Shown: positions 6,204 to 6,386 of the stretch, piece after piece | How the letters are laid out: every line of letters begins with the position of its first letter | Position numbering within the stretch: the first letter of the stretch is position 1 | Origin: RGIG3077 sp045541475 | GTDB taxonomy: Bacteria; Bacillota; Clostridia; Oscillospirales; Ruminococcaceae | Reading direction: 5' to 3' | Assembly: GCA_045541475.1 (NCBI GenBank) | Contig: JAZQJI010000020.1 | Coordinates: 1 to 6,386, forward strand | DNA length: 6,386 nucleotides | Program-made: the position numbers and the translations under genes | The notes under the pieces: model-generated | Told to the model about the DNA's origin: nothing | The model's input: the letters and a program-made list of their open reading frames with translations, nothing else | Databases searched by the model: none

Positions 6204-6386
6204 GTCGGGTGCGCCCGACAGCGCAATTCGGGACTTTGTTGACTCATTAATATTTGTTTTTGCACGACTATATAACAAAATACATTTTTCTAAGTAATTA
6301 GTAAGTGGGAAAACCATAAGGGAAAGTCGGGTGCGCCCGACAGCGCAATTTGGGGCTTTGTTGACTCATTAATATTTGTTTTTGCA
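6204..6386. repeat. Right-end inverted copy of the 122-bp-period hairpin repeat pair
   Basis: This is the reverse complement of 1-183 with one mismatch (6245 against 142). Unit boundaries fall at 6386-6265 and from 6264 inward, again with a 122-bp period, and the hairpins lie at 6326-6341 and 6204-6219. Just inside, GTCGGGTGCG is duplicated in tandem (6194-6203 and 6204-6213), and there the similarity to the left copy ends. The exact 141-base identity at the outer edges suggests that the window ends at an assembly break inside a multicopy repeat. Confidence 0.9.

Noticed and set aside
1..6386. Transposon with terminal inverted repeats carrying hydEGF as cargo
   Set aside because: There is no transposase, integrase or recombinase in the window and no visible target-site duplication. 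The exact 141-base end identity is better explained by a contig broken at a multicopy repeat.

Overview
The window carries a complete H-cluster maturation operon, hydE-hydG-hydF (radical SAM, radical SAM, GTPase/scaffold). These three enzymes build the 2Fe subcluster of [FeFe]-hydrogenase. On the opposite strand lies a class I aminotransferase followed by a small zinc-ribbon membrane protein. The AT-leaning base composition, AAGGAG-type ribosome binding sites, oxygen-sensitive [FeFe]-hydrogenase maturases and the style of zinc-ribbon protein all suggest a strictly anaerobic, fermentative Firmicute of the Clostridia, plausibly a gut Oscillospiraceae/Ruminococcaceae relative. This assignment is inferred from protein style, not from a marker gene.

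Layout. Positions 1-183 hold two 122-bp-period copies of a hairpin-bearing repeat (the second degenerate at its end). Positions 184-273 are unassigned. A strong terminator at 274-303 closes the leftward unit. The zinc-ribbon gene (852 to 325) and the aminotransferase gene (2150 to 879) run leftward and are 26 bp apart, so they are probably co-transcribed from a good promoter at 2225-2253. A leader hairpin with a T run sits just before the aminotransferase ribosome binding site. The divergent intergenic region (2151-2465) also holds a perfect 16-bp palindrome (2386-2401) next to an extended -10 element, the likely control site of the hyd operon. hydE (2466-3530), hydG (3561-4979) and hydF (5004-6161) follow with gaps of 30 and 24 bp. 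Positions 6162-6386 hold a hairpin and then an inverted copy of the left-end repeat pair.

How the genes work together. HydG cleaves tyrosine to supply CO and cyanide as an Fe synthon. HydE acts on the HydG product on the way to the dithiolate-bridged diiron unit. HydF carries the assembled 2Fe precursor and delivers it to apo-HydA. No hydrogenase structural gene is present, so the target enzyme must be encoded elsewhere.

The ends of the window are inverted repeats that are identical for exactly 141 bases (1-141 against 6386-6246) and differ at the next base. That is what a de Bruijn-graph contig broken at a repeat node with k=141 would look like. The flanks are therefore best read as a dispersed repeat family that stopped assembly, and not as proof of a transposon carrying hydEGF. 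I see no convincing wholly novel system. The most useful leads are the repeat family, the hyd operator-like palindrome and the aminotransferase leader.
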